DNA of 64,000 bases from JBCBRD01 sp039819785 (GCA_039819785.1 JBCBRH010000005.1:62001-126000); one strand, 5' to 3'. Positions 16,446 through 25,919 are shown, numbered from the stretch's first letter. Made by a program: numbers and translations. Notes: generated by a model from the sequence alone, not told the origin.

Positions 16446-17429
16446 ATGGCTGAGAGACTGGTATCCGACAAATTGGTCACGATCTTCGGTGGCCCCGGCT
16501 TTGTCGGCAGGTATGCAACCCGTGAACTGGCTGAACGCGGCTGGCGCATTCGCGCAGCCTCCAGGCGGCCTGACCTCGCCGGTCATTTGCAGCCCATGGG
16601 GGTGGTGGGGCAGATCCATGCGGTGCAGGCCAATCTGAGATATCCAGAATCCGTCGCGCACGCCCTGGCCGGCAGCGATGCAGTGGTCATCGCCGTGGGC
16701 GTCCTCGCATCAATCGGTAAGCAGACGTTTGACGCGCTCCATGTGGACGGTCCCCGCGCTGTCGCAAAGGCTGCACGCGAAGCCGGCGTGAAGACCGTAG
16801 TGTTCGTGTCGGCCATCGGTGCGGACGCAACGTCTTCAGCAAATTATGCAAAATCGAAAGCCGCAGGCGAAGCCGCCGTTCTGGAAGAGTTCCCCGAGGC
16901 TGTGATCCTGCGGCCATCGATTGTATTCGGCCCGGAAGATCAATTCTTCAACCGGTTTGCGGGGATGGCGAAAATCTCGCCGCTGCTCCCGTTGATTGGA
17001 GGCGGCAAGACCAAGTTCCAGCCGGTGTATGTCGGTGATCTTGCCCTGGCCATTGCAAATTCCGTCGAAGGGGCTGCTCAACCCGGCACGATCTATGAAT
17101 TGGGCGGCCCGGAAATCCTGACCTTCAGGCAGCTGCTGGACCGGACAATCGAGTGGTCAGGGCAAAAAGCAGGGTATTTGCCGCTACCGTTTTGGTTGGC
17201 CAAACTGCAAGCGCTCATGACATGGCCTCTGCCAAGCGGACTACGCCCCATCACGGTCGACCAGGTTCGCATGCTGCAGTCGGACAACGTGGTCAGTGAA
17301 GCGGCGCGAAAGGAGGGACGGACGCTCGAAGGTCTGGGTGTCTCGCAACCCGACGCCTGTGACGTCATCGTGCCAGCCTACCTCGAACGGTATAAGCCAA
17401 AGGGGCAGTTCGCCCATTATCGCGGGTGA
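16446..17429 (+). CDS. NAD(P)-binding protein, complex I NDUFA9-like family
   Basis: A 327-residue atypical short-chain dehydrogenase. The dinucleotide-binding Rossmann motif GGPGFVGR is at residues 15-22, and a YAKSK segment takes the place of the YxxxK catalytic motif. The C-terminal half carries VYVGDLALAI and the IYELGGPEILTFRQLL signature of the NDUFA9/NmrA-like group. In mitochondria the homologue is an accessory complex I subunit; in alphaproteobacteria it is usually encoded away from the nuo genes and its role is uncertain. The ATG follows an AGGA site. Confidence 0.88.
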   Translation: MAERLVSDKLVTIFGGPGFVGRYATRELAERGWRIRAASRRPDLAGHLQPMGVVGQIHAVQANLRYPESVAHALAGSDAVVIAVGVLASIGKQTFDALHVDGPRAVAKAAREAGVKTVVFVSAIGADATSSANYAKSKAAGEAAVLEEFPEAVILRPSIVFGPEDQFFNRFAGMAKISPLLPLIGGGKTKFQPVYVGDLALAIANSVEGAAQPGTIYELGGPEILTFRQLLDRTIEWSGQKAGYLPLPFWLAKLQALMTWPLPSGLRPITVDQVRMLQSDNVVSEAARKEGRTLEGLGVSQPDACDVIVPAYLERYKPKGQFAHYRG

Positions 17430-17727
17430 TACATAATCGGTTCCGGGTGAGGGCCCGGGCGGGCGCGGTAGCCTCGTAAGTCTGTTTGAGGCAACGGCAA
17501 GACCGAAGTTTGCGCCGTTTTGCACCAGCAGGCTCCTCCCGCGCCGCAGCGGCTCCAAACCGCGCCATATCTCCATTGAAACGTCCCCATTGAAACGTCC
17601 AAAGAAAAAGCCCCGATCATCGATCGAGGCTTGGTACGCGGGTGGCAATACCGCGTTGGGTGTGTCTTATGGCGAGCCGCCGAACTGTCTCAGTTTCAAG
17701 CAACCTTCGAAGTCGATATAAGCGGCC
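17430..17727. other. Convergent intergenic region with terminator and 14-bp direct repeat
   Basis: A 298-base gap between the convergent NDUFA9-like and DUF1150 genes. It contains the minus-strand terminator at 17603-17632 and an adjacent tandem direct repeat CCATTGAAACGTCC at 17573-17586 and 17587-17600. No gene is seen. Confidence 0.5.
17603..17632 (-). terminator. Intrinsic terminator of the hsp20-DUF1150 unit
   Basis: Read on the minus strand, GCCTCGATC-GAT-GATCGGGGC forms a stem of about nine pairs with one mismatch, followed by TTTTTCTTT. It lies about 100 bases beyond the DUF1150 stop. Confidence 0.75.
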
Positions 17728-17985
17728 TTAGTGGACGCTGGCGACTTCCAGTTCGTCACCCATGGCATGTCCCAATGCGGCCTGCATGGAATCCGTCAGA
17801 GCCAACGGCGTGCCATCTGCAGCGTGAACCGCGTAGAGGCTGATCCCGTCGGGAAGGCCTTCCACACTCGGAAACATTTCATGCGCTTCATCAGACGTGA
17901 GCGTCTTGATGTAGGCGACTTCGCCTCCACCCAGCTGCTCGAACTCGTCGGTGCTCATTTCACGTGTGGCTTCAAATTCATTCAT
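17728..17985 (-). CDS. DUF1150 family protein
   Basis: An 85-residue acidic protein of DUF1150 (VAYIKTLTSDEAHEMFPS ... GISLYAVHAADGTPLALTDS). The family is largely confined to alphaproteobacteria and is usually encoded next to a small heat-shock protein, as here, so a heat-stress role is inferred from context; biochemistry is unknown. The start at ATG 17985 has a GAGGA site; the frame is open 11 codons further upstream without similarity. Confidence 0.88.
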   Translation of the reverse strand: MNEFEATREMSTDEFEQLGGGEVAYIKTLTSDEAHEMFPSVEGLPDGISLYAVHAADGTPLALTDSMQAALGHAMGDELEVASVH

Positions 17986-18182
17986 GACGCTAGTCCTCCA
18001 GACCGCTTCTTGCCCCAAATCCGAGCGAAGGTTGGCGAGAGCCAGACATCAGCCTGACACGTCATGACAGCTTTTTCACGACAGAACGGGGGCAAGCGCC
18101 TGTCGGCTGGAAGCTCCATCACCATCTTCGGTCGATTCGCCGCCTTAGGCGATGACAAAGTAGAACTGGGATTGATGGAAGG

Positions 18183-18629
18183 TTAAACTGTGCCTTTCGA
18201 CCCAGGCAGGCTACCAATTTCGATACGTCGGATGTGCTTCTCGGGCTCAACCTTCACGACATCAATGGCAAGCAACCCATTGTCGAGTTCGGCAGATTGC
18301 ACTTCGATGCCGTCTGCGAGGACGAACGTGCGCTGAAACTGCCGAGCCGCAATTCCCCGGTAGAGGTACTCGCGGGACTTGTCGTCCTGCTGGCGGCCAC
18401 GAATGGTAAGTTGTTTATCTTCCAAGGTAATTTCGAGCTGATCGATAGTGAAGCCCGCGACTGCGAGCGTGATCCGAAGCAGCTCTCCGCCATCGGGTGT
18501 CCCGCTGACACGCTCAATGTTGTAAGGCGGATAGCCTCCGTCAGCGCCTTTTCCGGCGCGATCAATCAGCCGTTCTATTTCTTCGAAACCCAACAGCATC
18601 GGGCTCGAAAGCATACTCATTCTCGACAT
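18183..18629 (-). CDS. Small heat-shock protein, Hsp20/alpha-crystallin family
   Basis: A 148-residue chaperone that holds unfolding proteins in large oligomers. After a short N-terminal arm (GFEEIERLIDRAGK), the alpha-crystallin domain spans about residues 28-128, starting YPPYNIERV and including AVAGFTIDQLEITLEDKQL and the GLLAIDVVK strand. The start at ATG 18629 matches the family N-terminus (MSRMSMLSSP) and has a GGG ribosome site; the frame is open 26 codons upstream. It is followed by DUF1150 and then a terminator. A candidate RpoH promoter lies about 95 bases upstream. Confidence 0.92.
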   Translation of the reverse strand: MSRMSMLSSPMLLGFEEIERLIDRAGKGADGGYPPYNIERVSGTPDGGELLRITLAVAGFTIDQLEITLEDKQLTIRGRQQDDKSREYLYRGIAARQFQRTFVLADGIEVQSAELDNGLLAIDVVKVEPEKHIRRIEIGSLPGSKGTV

Positions 18630-18723
18630 GTGTGAAGCCCTTTTGATAAGCGACTTTCCGATTATTTCCCCTGGCACACTGTTGCCCGAGGGCACCGCTG
18701 TCCTCATGGACCAGCGACATTCC

Positions 18724-18754
18724 GGATATGGTCAGTGGGTGCGTCCTGTTCAAG
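18724..18754 (-). promoter_or_regulatory. Candidate RpoH (sigma-32) promoter of hsp20
   Basis: On the minus strand, CTTGAAC (18748-18754) and ACCATATC (18725-18732) are separated by 15 bases, close to the heat-shock consensus CTTGAAA-N(11-16)-CCCCATNT. This would give a 5' leader of about 90 bases before the hsp20 ATG. Confidence 0.5.
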
Positions 18755-18837
18755 TCCGGGATACGGATCAGCAGGTGTCCAAGGCTTAAATATCAAAGAT
18801 CTTGAACTATGCGACGCCGTTCTCTATATGTTCAATC

Positions 18838-18999
18838 ATGAACAATAAACAAACGACAGAAACCCCAACAGTCACGATCACTGAGCGTCCAAAGATGCGG
18901 AAATGCCTGGGTTGTCAGGAGCCATTTGAAAGCGAATGGTCCGGCAACCGTGTGTGTAAGCGTTGCAAAGGATCGGCCGCTTGGCGCCAAGGCGGCTAA
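18838..18999 (+). CDS. Small zinc-ribbon protein
   Basis: A 53-residue protein. The second half, MRKCLGCQEPFESEW followed by NRVCKRCKG, has two CxxC pairs about 15 residues apart, a compact zinc ribbon. Near-identical mini-proteins occur widely in Rhizobiales; their function is unknown, though the size suggests a nucleic-acid or protein adaptor. The start is ATG 18838; an upstream in-frame ATG at 18802 gives a leader that does not look conserved. It is divergent from hsp20. Confidence 0.8.
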   Translation: MNNKQTTETPTVTITERPKMRKCLGCQEPFESEWSGNRVCKRCKGSAAWRQGG

Positions 19000-19262
19000 G
19001 TCGCTCTCCACGTTTCCCCAGGCTGTCATAGAGCCGCTTTTCAGAGTGTCAGACAGCCTGCCACCGCGCCTCCAGTATGCGCGGTTCTAGGCGCGAGGTT
19101 TAAGCCTTGAACGGCTGAGGACACGGGTCGGGGACATCGAGATCGCAAGAGACAATCGTCTTGCTAGAGTCTTCGTTTTATGAACGGGGACTTTTTTGCC
19201 GTGTCCAGGTTCCACCACTCAGATACGATTAGGAACCAACATATGCGGTCAGCCTTCTGTGG

Positions 19263-21113
19263 TCAGCCTTCGAGCGCCTCTCGCTTCAATTCCAGGTTGA
19301 GCCATTGCTCCTCGACGACCTCCAACTGAGACTGAACTTCACCGAGCCGGATTGTGGTCTTCTCAAACGCAGCCGGGTCACGATTGAACAATTCGGGATC
19401 AGACAGCATTTCGCCAAGACGTGTCGCTTCCGCTTCGAGCTTTTCCATCTGCTTGGGCAGCGTTTCTAAAGCGTGCTTGTCATTGAACGTCAGCTTGGTC
19501 GGTTTGTTTGCCGAACCCCCATCGGACCCAGTCCCGGACTTTGTCGCTGCTCCAGAGCGTTTTGACGTCCCATTGGCAGTCCCGCCATCACCCCCCTTTG
19601 TTGTGCGCCGCTTCAGGCCCTTGCCGCGACGTTGGGCCATCATGTCGGAATAGCCACCCGCATACTCGGTCCAGGTCCCATCACCTTCCGGTGCGATGAC
19701 GCTGGTCACAACCCGATCGAGAAAATCCCGGTCATGGCTGACAAGAAGCAGCGTGCCTGGATAGTCGGCCAGCATCTCCTGCAGCAGCTCCAGCGTCTCA
19801 AGATCAAGATCGTTGGTCGGCTCATCCAAAACCAGCAGGTTCGACGGCTTCGCGAGGGCCCTGGCCAGCATCAGTCGGCCACGCTCACCGCCAGACAAAA
19901 CCGATAATGGAGAACGGGCCTGCTCGCCTTCAAACAGAAAGTCTTTCATGTAACTCGCCACATGCCGTGGCTTGCCATTGATGATCACTTGATCACCTCG
20001 GCCACCGGTCAAAGCATCTGCGACGGTCCATTCAGGATTAAGCTCGTCACGCTTTTGGTCGAGCACGACCATGTCTAGCTTCGTGCCCAATCGGATGCGC
20101 CCGATATCTGGCTCCATCAGTCCGGTCAGCATCTTGATCAGCGTCGTTTTGCCGGCACCGTTCGGTCCTACGAAACCGATCCGGTCACCGCGCTGGATGC
20201 GCGTTGAAAACTCGGTCACGATCGGTGTGTCACCAAACGCTTTGGAGATGCCCTCGACCTCGGCCACAAGTTTCCCAGAGGTCTGTCCATCGGAAGCCGC
20301 AAGCGTCACATTGCCTTGAACCTGCGTGTGGTCGGCCCGTTGCGCGCGCATGGTCTGCAGTTCTGCCACCCGTCGCATATTGCGTTTGCGCCGGCCACTG
20401 ACGCCGCCGTCATACATCCACGATTCTTCGCGTGCGATTTTGCGATCGAGCTTGTGCTGCGCCTGGGCCTCTTGCTCCAGGACGTCGTCGCGCCACGCTT
20501 CAAAGTGCTTGAACCCGCGCGACAACCGCCGCGCCTGCCCTCGATCAATCCATAACGTCGTCTTTGAAAGGTTCTCCAGAAACCGCCGGTCATGGCTGAT
20601 GAGCAGCATCGCACTGCGGATGGAGGCCAGTTCCTCTTCCAGCCATTGGATCGTAGGAAGGTCCAGGTGGTTGGTCGGTTCATCCAGCAAGATCACGTCG
20701 GGTTCGGGGGCCAGGACACGCGCAAGAGCCGCGCGGCGCGCTTCGCCGCCAGACAACAGCGTGGGGTCGGCCTTCGGGTTCAGCTTCAAAGCATCAATCA
20801 CGCGCTCAGCAGTGTAGGTCCCCTGCGTCTCCGCCAAGCCATCGACCACATAGTCGAGCAGTGTCTTGAACCCGGTGAAATCGACCTCTTGCGGCAAATA
20901 ACGGATAATCGCGCCGGGTTGGACAAAGCGTTCCCCGTGGTCGGGTTCGACGAGACCCGCAGCCACCTTCAACAGCGTCGACTTACCAGATCCGTTGCGT
21001 CCGACAAGGCATGCCTGTTCGCCCGCCGCAATGGTCATATCCGCGCCATTGAGCAAGGGCTTGGAGCCAAATGAAAGGTGAATGTCTTTGAGGGTAAGAA
21101 GGGGCGGGGACAT
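19263..21113 (-). CDS. ABC-F family ATPase (Uup-like)
   Basis: A 616-residue soluble protein with two ABC domains and no membrane segments. The first Walker A GRNGSGKST is at residues 38-46 and the second GPNGAGKTT near 315-323; both halves have LSGGE signatures and LLDEPTNHLDL / VLDEPTNDLDL Walker B motifs. A linker of about 80 residues and a Lys/Glu-rich C-terminal coiled coil (PKQMEKLEAEATRLGEML) are typical of Uup. ABC-F proteins act on the ribosomal E site; Uup affects transposon excision and branched DNA in E. coli. The start at ATG 21113 is chosen since the fold begins directly. Confidence 0.9.
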   Translation of the reverse strand: MSPPLLTLKDIHLSFGSKPLLNGADMTIAAGEQACLVGRNGSGKSTLLKVAAGLVEPDHGERFVQPGAIIRYLPQEVDFTGFKTLLDYVVDGLAETQGTYTAERVIDALKLNPKADPTLLSGGEARRAALARVLAPEPDVILLDEPTNHLDLPTIQWLEEELASIRSAMLLISHDRRFLENLSKTTLWIDRGQARRLSRGFKHFEAWRDDVLEQEAQAQHKLDRKIAREESWMYDGGVSGRRKRNMRRVAELQTMRAQRADHTQVQGNVTLAASDGQTSGKLVAEVEGISKAFGDTPIVTEFSTRIQRGDRIGFVGPNGAGKTTLIKMLTGLMEPDIGRIRLGTKLDMVVLDQKRDELNPEWTVADALTGGRGDQVIINGKPRHVASYMKDFLFEGEQARSPLSVLSGGERGRLMLARALAKPSNLLVLDEPTNDLDLETLELLQEMLADYPGTLLLVSHDRDFLDRVVTSVIAPEGDGTWTEYAGGYSDMMAQRRGKGLKRRTTKGGDGGTANGTSKRSGAATKSGTGSDGGSANKPTKLTFNDKHALETLPKQMEKLEAEATRLGEMLSDPELFNRDPAAFEKTTIRLGEVQSQLEVVEEQWLNLELKREALEG

Positions 21114-21217
21114 TGAAGCTTTCTGGACAGCTATTTGGGGGAACGGAAGCGCCTGTTGCTGGCAGGCGGCTGGTTCTGCGGAGCATGGAGTCAGCACGCA
21201 CAAGACCAAAGCGTCGA

Positions 21218-22465
21218 CTAAGTGGGCGGTGGAGTTACGGATTGGTTGAGCCTGTCGGTTTTTTTAGGCTCGCTGTGGCGTGAGTCAAAACCAAGCCCGG
21301 CGTAGGCATCGAGCAGTCCTCGTTTGACGTGAGCTTCCGTGAAGCCTCCAATCAAGCGTGCATGGGCAGCCTCTCCCATCGCCTCGCGCTTGTCAGGCTG
21401 GCTTGCCAGTTCGCTCAGGGCATCAGCAAGAGCGACGGCATCGTCTGGTGGAACGATCAAGCCCTCAACTCCATCCCGCACAAAATGCCGGCTGCCGGGC
21501 ACATCGGTCACAATAATTGGGCGCCTGGATGCAGCAGCTTCGAGAACGGCACGCGGCATGCCTTCCCGTGAGGTCGACGGCAACACACAAATGTCTGACC
21601 GACGCCAGATATCCGCAACGTCGGCAACATGACCGTGCCATGTCACGAGCCCTTCTTCCTCCCACTGGCGTATCCGGGTCTCAGGAATGGCCTCAGGGTT
21701 ATCGTCATCAACGCGTCCATAAAGGGAGACGGCAAAAGAACTGAGATTGGAGTTTGAGCGCGAGCTGGCGTCCGATTTGGCTCCGGCATTCGCCCGCTCA
21801 CGAATGATCCGGCTGGCCTCCACCAAAACCTCCACGCCTTTCGATTGGATCATGCGGCCAACGAAAGCTGCCGTTGTCGGCGGTTCCATGCGAACTGTGC
21901 ATGGCGAAAACCGCGCCTCATCAACCCCGGCACCCGGCACGATCGTCACGCGGTCGCCCACGCGGATGCCCTGCTGGACGAGGAAGCCATGGTCTTCTGG
22001 GTTCTCGGCGATCAACCAACTGCTTTTGCGGGCAAGCACACCATTCAATGCCGCCATGGCAGCAGGCCGGATAAACTTAGCGGCCCGCCCCTCCGATATG
22101 CCCAAAAAGCCTAGCCCGGTCAGATGCATCATCATCGGCACCCGTGACGTGAAGCGCGCAGCCAGCGCTGCCAGCACCATTGGCTGCATGGCGATCACGT
22201 GCACCACATCGGGGCGCTGCGTCTGAATGAGTTTCGACAGCCGACGCACGGTAAACGCCTGTTCAAACGGATTGAGAGACGACCTGCGAAAGTCGAACGG
22301 AACAACCGTGGCACCAACAGCTTCCAAAGCTTCCGACTTCCCGGACAAACGTGTCGCAACAACAACGTCAGCGCCGTTTTCCACGAGTGTCTCGATCAGC
22401 GGCAAGAAATGCGACACCGCAAACCAGTCTTCGGTAATGAGGATCAGGATCTTTTTGTCGCGCAT
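21218..22465 (-). CDS. Glycosyltransferase family 4
   Basis: A 415-residue GT-B enzyme. The N-terminal domain (ILILITEDWFAVSHFLPLIETL, DVVHVIAMQPMVLAALAA) binds the acceptor. The C-terminal domain carries TAAFVGRMIQSKGVEVLVEA and the nucleotide-sugar motif SREGMPRAVLEAAASRRPIIVTDVPG with the E-x7-E arrangement. Such enzymes retain the anomeric configuration and often act in exopolysaccharide, lipopolysaccharide or capsule synthesis; donor and acceptor are unknown. The start is ATG 22465 (the frame opens two codons earlier at TTG). It stands alone between the ABC-F gene and tRNA-Ala. Confidence 0.88.
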   Translation of the reverse strand: MRDKKILILITEDWFAVSHFLPLIETLVENGADVVVATRLSGKSEALEAVGATVVPFDFRRSSLNPFEQAFTVRRLSKLIQTQRPDVVHVIAMQPMVLAALAARFTSRVPMMMHLTGLGFLGISEGRAAKFIRPAAMAALNGVLARKSSWLIAENPEDHGFLVQQGIRVGDRVTIVPGAGVDEARFSPCTVRMEPPTTAAFVGRMIQSKGVEVLVEASRIIRERANAGAKSDASSRSNSNLSSFAVSLYGRVDDDNPEAIPETRIRQWEEEGLVTWHGHVADVADIWRRSDICVLPSTSREGMPRAVLEAAASRRPIIVTDVPGSRHFVRDGVEGLIVPPDDAVALADALSELASQPDKREAMGEAAHARLIGGFTEAHVKRGLLDAYAGLGFDSRHSEPKKTDRLNQSVTPPPT

Positions 22466-22724
22466 GTTCAAATGCTAACCACGAATGCCGCGTATCGAAA
22501 CACCGATTGCCAACGCCACGCCGGTAATAGTCTCGGCATCGTTTTCAGATACCGCCAACGGCCAATCCAGTGTTTTCTGGTCTGAACAACTGATATGCCG
22601 TCGAACGCCCCTGCCGGGTCTATGCCCGCTACCCAGGCTTTGCCGGTGCATCGAGGCTCGCAAAGGCCTCCCATCGAAAAACGGACCGACGGTGTGGAAA
22701 GCGGTGCGCGTGCAAATCAAATAA

Positions 22725-22800
22725 TGGTGGAGCCAAGGAGGATCGAACTCCTGACCTCTTCGCTGCCAGCGAAGCGCTCTCCCAGCTGAGCTATGGCCCC
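22725..22800 (-). tRNA. tRNA-Ala(GGC)
   Basis: A 76-nucleotide cloverleaf with encoded CCA. The acceptor arm GGGGCCA pairs with TGGCTCC, the D-loop is AGCTGGGA, the anticodon stem CTTCG/CGAAG holds the loop CTGGCAG (anticodon GGC), and the T-loop is TTCGATC. Confidence 0.97.
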
Positions 22801-22966
22801 GAACCTATGGCCTGAGGCAGCAAACACCGCCAGAGGCCTGGGAAGCAGTGGGATACGTCCCAACGCCTTAAACTTCAAGTCAAAACCGAATGGACCCCAT
22901 CGACATCCCCAGTCGAGCCCGGACCACACGATCAAAAAGGTGCTGCGCAATGACACCGCAACCGAT

Positions 22967-23341
22967 TTAAACGTCTTCAGTGCCGCCTTTACGGGGAGGA
23001 ATGATATCCGTCACGTTGCCGCTGTCTTCTTCTTCCGTTTCCAGGAACGTATCGCTGTCATCAGACGCATCATCGTCGTCTGTTTCAATGTCCTCGATGG
23101 CATCAGCGCCTTCAAGCTCATCAGCGGCTTCAGCACCATCTTCAGTACCTTCAGCGGCGGCGGCTTTCTTCGGCTTTTCTTCCTTGATTTCAACTGGAAC
23201 GCCTTCTGGGGCATGCGCGATCTCGTAGATCGTTCCACAAATCGGGCAGGTGATGGGATCACGGTTGAGATCGTAAAAGCGTTCACCGCATTCGGTGCTT
23301 TGGCAGGTGCGCTTGATTCCGCGCGCGTCATTCGTCGCCAT
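22967..23341 (-). CDS. TIGR02300 family zinc-ribbon protein
   Basis: A 124-residue protein. The N-terminal third (GIKRTCQSTECGERFYDLNRDP, then CPICG) is the family's cysteine knuckle; the rest is an acidic, Ala/Glu/Asp-rich, probably disordered tail ending IIPPRKGG. It is restricted mainly to alphaproteobacteria and sits divergently next to aroA in many of them; no function is established. The start at ATG 23341 gives MATNDARGIKR as in relatives. Confidence 0.9.
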   Translation of the reverse strand: MATNDARGIKRTCQSTECGERFYDLNRDPITCPICGTIYEIAHAPEGVPVEIKEEKPKKAAAAEGTEDGAEAADELEGADAIEDIETDDDDASDDSDTFLETEEEDSGNVTDIIPPRKGGTEDV

Positions 23342-23626
23342 GGCGTGTATCGAACCTTTACTGATCTGAAACGGAAGCGAGCCGTCTGCCACACCCCTGG
23401 TCCGGTGTCAAAATCATTCGTGGATTTAGTTAGCCATAAACGCCAGGTCGAACCCACCGTCAAACCATACATCGAACCTCACACCGAAGTGCCACGGCAG
23501 CCGAAGGAGCGTAGCGCGTATCGTACCCATGCAACGGTGACTTGCAGCCAGGCTGTTTTCGTAGGAAACCCTGCCTGCTCCGCAGACGCTCTTGTCGTGC
23601 GTGAATAGACAATAACGGACATCCCA

Positions 23627-25027
23627 TTGCATCAGTCGACCGACACGCGACCACAGCCCCGATCGGCCTCACGGTCAGGCCCCCTGGCGGGTGAGATCAC
23701 CGTACCCGGCGACAAATCGATTTCCCACCGCGCGCTTTTATTTGGCGCACTGGCCACCGGTGTGACGAAGATCACCGGCCTGCTTGAAGCTGAAGACGTG
23801 TTGAACACCGCCAAGGCTGTCGAACATATGGGGGCTCGCGTTTACGAAGAGGGCGGAACATGGTCGGTGACCGGCTGCGGCGTCGGCGGGTTGTCTGCTC
23901 CCGACGCTCCGCTGGACTTCGGCAACTCAGGCACCGGGGTCCGATTGATGATGGGCGCGCTCGCCGGTCATGACTTCAAAGCCGAACTCATCGGCGATGC
24001 CTCTTTGTCGCGCAGACCCATGGGCCGTGTGCTCAATCCGCTGATGCAGATGGGCCTCGAAGTTATGCCCCAAGGCGCTGACCGCCTGCCCTTGACCATT
24101 CGCGGCGCAACCGCCCCGCTTCCCATGCGCTATGAACTTCCCGTCCCCTCGGCTCAGGTAAAGTCGGCAGTCTTGCTCGCGGGCCTGCACGCTCCGGGAG
24201 TGACAACCGTGGTTGAGCGTGAACCCACCCGCGATCACACCGAGCGCATGTTGCGCTATTTCGGTGCGCAAATTGATGTAACAACCGCTGGTGATGCAAC
24301 CGAAATCAGCATAGTCGGCGAGGCGGAATTGACGGGAAAGCCGGTGGATGTTCCAGCCGATCCATCATCAGCAGCGTTCCTGGTGGCCGCAGCCGTCATC
24401 ACTGAAGGGTCGGATGTGACGATCAAAAACGTGCTGCTCAATCCCACACGGACCGGGTTCTACAAAACCCTCCAAGACATGGGTGCCGACGTCATATTCG
24501 AAAACGAACGCAGTGCCGGGGGTGAACCGGTAGGCGACATTCGCGCACGCTCGTCCCGCCTAAAGGGCGTTGAAGTCCCAGCAAGCCGCGCCCCATCAAT
24601 GATCGACGAGTATCCTGTCCTGGCCTGTGTGGCAGCCTTCGCCACGGGGACAACCACTATGCTGGGGCTGGCGGAGTTGAAGGTGAAGGAGAGCGATCGT
24701 CTTGCTGCGACCTCCGCGGGACTGACAGCCAATGGCATCAGCAACGCCATTGAAGGCGATACGCTCAAAGTGCATGGCAGCAGAGACGAGCGTCCTGCTG
24801 GCGGCGGCATTGTCGAGACGCATATGGACCACCGCATTGCCATGGCTTTTCTGACGTTGGGGCTCGGCTCGCAAGCACCCGTAACGGTCGACGACACACG
24901 GGTCATCGCCACCAGCTTTCCGTCATTTGTCGATCTGATGGAGGGGCTGGGCGCCAACCTGAGTGCGACGCCAGCCAACGCGGGAACCAAGAACCCCACC
25001 AGCGACAACAAGGGGCCGGGTGCATGA
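23627..25027 (+). CDS. aroA: 3-phosphoshikimate 1-carboxyvinyltransferase (EPSP synthase), class II-like
   Basis: A 466-residue enzyme that joins PEP and shikimate-3-phosphate in the chorismate pathway. GDKSISHR at residues 28-35 binds phosphate. DFGNSGTGVRLMMG and LIGDASLSRRPMGR resemble class II enzymes such as Agrobacterium CP4. In CP4 the NAATG alanine blocks glyphosate; here the motif reads NSGTG, with Gly at that place, so by inference this enzyme could be sensitive. The start is TTG 23627: there is no closer ATG, an in-frame stop lies 21 bases upstream, and the leader length fits relatives. It overlaps cmk by ATGA. Confidence 0.95.
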   Translation: MHQSTDTRPQPRSASRSGPLAGEITVPGDKSISHRALLFGALATGVTKITGLLEAEDVLNTAKAVEHMGARVYEEGGTWSVTGCGVGGLSAPDAPLDFGNSGTGVRLMMGALAGHDFKAELIGDASLSRRPMGRVLNPLMQMGLEVMPQGADRLPLTIRGATAPLPMRYELPVPSAQVKSAVLLAGLHAPGVTTVVEREPTRDHTERMLRYFGAQIDVTTAGDATEISIVGEAELTGKPVDVPADPSSAAFLVAAAVITEGSDVTIKNVLLNPTRTGFYKTLQDMGADVIFENERSAGGEPVGDIRARSSRLKGVEVPASRAPSMIDEYPVLACVAAFATGTTTMLGLAELKVKESDRLAATSAGLTANGISNAIEGDTLKVHGSRDERPAGGGIVETHMDHRIAMAFLTLGLGSQAPVTVDDTRVIATSFPSFVDLMEGLGANLSATPANAGTKNPTSDNKGPGA

Positions 25028-25650
25028 TTATCGCGATTGATGGCCCAGCTGCATCGGGCAAAGGCACGCTCGCGAGAAAGGTGGCGGCACATTACGGCTT
25101 GCGCTACCTCGACACCGGATCGCTTTACCGCGCCGTTGCCCGCGACACACTCGCCCGGGGGTTTCGGGTGAATGACACATGGGCAGTCGTTGCCATGGCC
25201 AGATCGCTCAATCCCGACACTCTTGATGATGAGGGCCTGCGCGCGGCCGGCATCGGCGAGGCAGCCTCCGTGGTTGCCAGAATATCAGAGGTCCGAGCAG
25301 CCCTTTTGGATTATCAGCGCGGCTTTGCCCGCTTACCCGAAGGCGCAGTGCTCGATGGCCGCGATATCGGTACGGTTGTTTGTCCGGGCGCCGATGCCAA
25401 GTTGTTTGTGACAGCCACCCCGGAAATCCGGGCACAACGGCGCTACATGGAGCGCGTGGCCAGGGGCGAGAACGTCAGCCTTGATGAGGTGCTGCAACTC
25501 ATCCACGAGCGAGACGCGCGCGATTCCGGTCGAAAGACAGCCCCGATGCGCCCGGCAGATGATGCCCACTTGCTCGACACCAGCAATCTCGATATACCTG
25601 CGGCATTCGACGCTGCGGTCAGTGCGATCAAGAGGAAGATCAGCCGGTAG
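25024..25650 (+). CDS. cmk: Cytidylate kinase
   Basis: A 208-residue kinase that converts CMP or dCMP to the diphosphate with ATP. The P-loop GPAASGKGT is at residues 7-15. YLDTGSLYRAVA is the CMP-binding helix, and LDGRDIGTVVCP and RDARDSGRKTAPM complete the family signature. The ATG overlaps the aroA stop in ATGA, so translation is probably coupled; the order aroA-cmk-rpsA is conserved in alphaproteobacteria. Confidence 0.97.
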   Translation: MIIAIDGPAASGKGTLARKVAAHYGLRYLDTGSLYRAVARDTLARGFRVNDTWAVVAMARSLNPDTLDDEGLRAAGIGEAASVVARISEVRAALLDYQRGFARLPEGAVLDGRDIGTVVCPGADAKLFVTATPEIRAQRRYMERVARGENVSLDEVLQLIHERDARDSGRKTAPMRPADDAHLLDTSNLDIPAAFDAAVSAIKRKISR

Positions 25651-25919
25651 AGGCCTTGAATGAGGTCTCAAATTCTTAACCGGCCCGGACGATAAGCCGG
25701 CCGCCGCAGGTCAAAGAAACCACGCCGATCGACGAGACGGGTCCGGTTATACGGGGCCGCTTATCTGCTCGGTTCAAACCCCTTAACTCGGACACCGTGC
25801 CGTCTTCACGCATGTGGAGCGCGGACATTTGTGCATTTGACGGCTCTCAGGCCCAAAGCGCTGAGCACGTTGTTAGCCCAGATGTCGCCCGGCACCATGA
25901 TTTGGAGAACGCAAACCGC

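Noticed and set aside
18672..18686. Sigma-54-like site TGGCAC-ACTG-TTGCC upstream of the small zinc-ribbon gene
   Set aside because: The spacing between the GG and GC elements is one base short, and sigma-54 promoters tolerate this poorly. The site also lies in the hsp20 leader.
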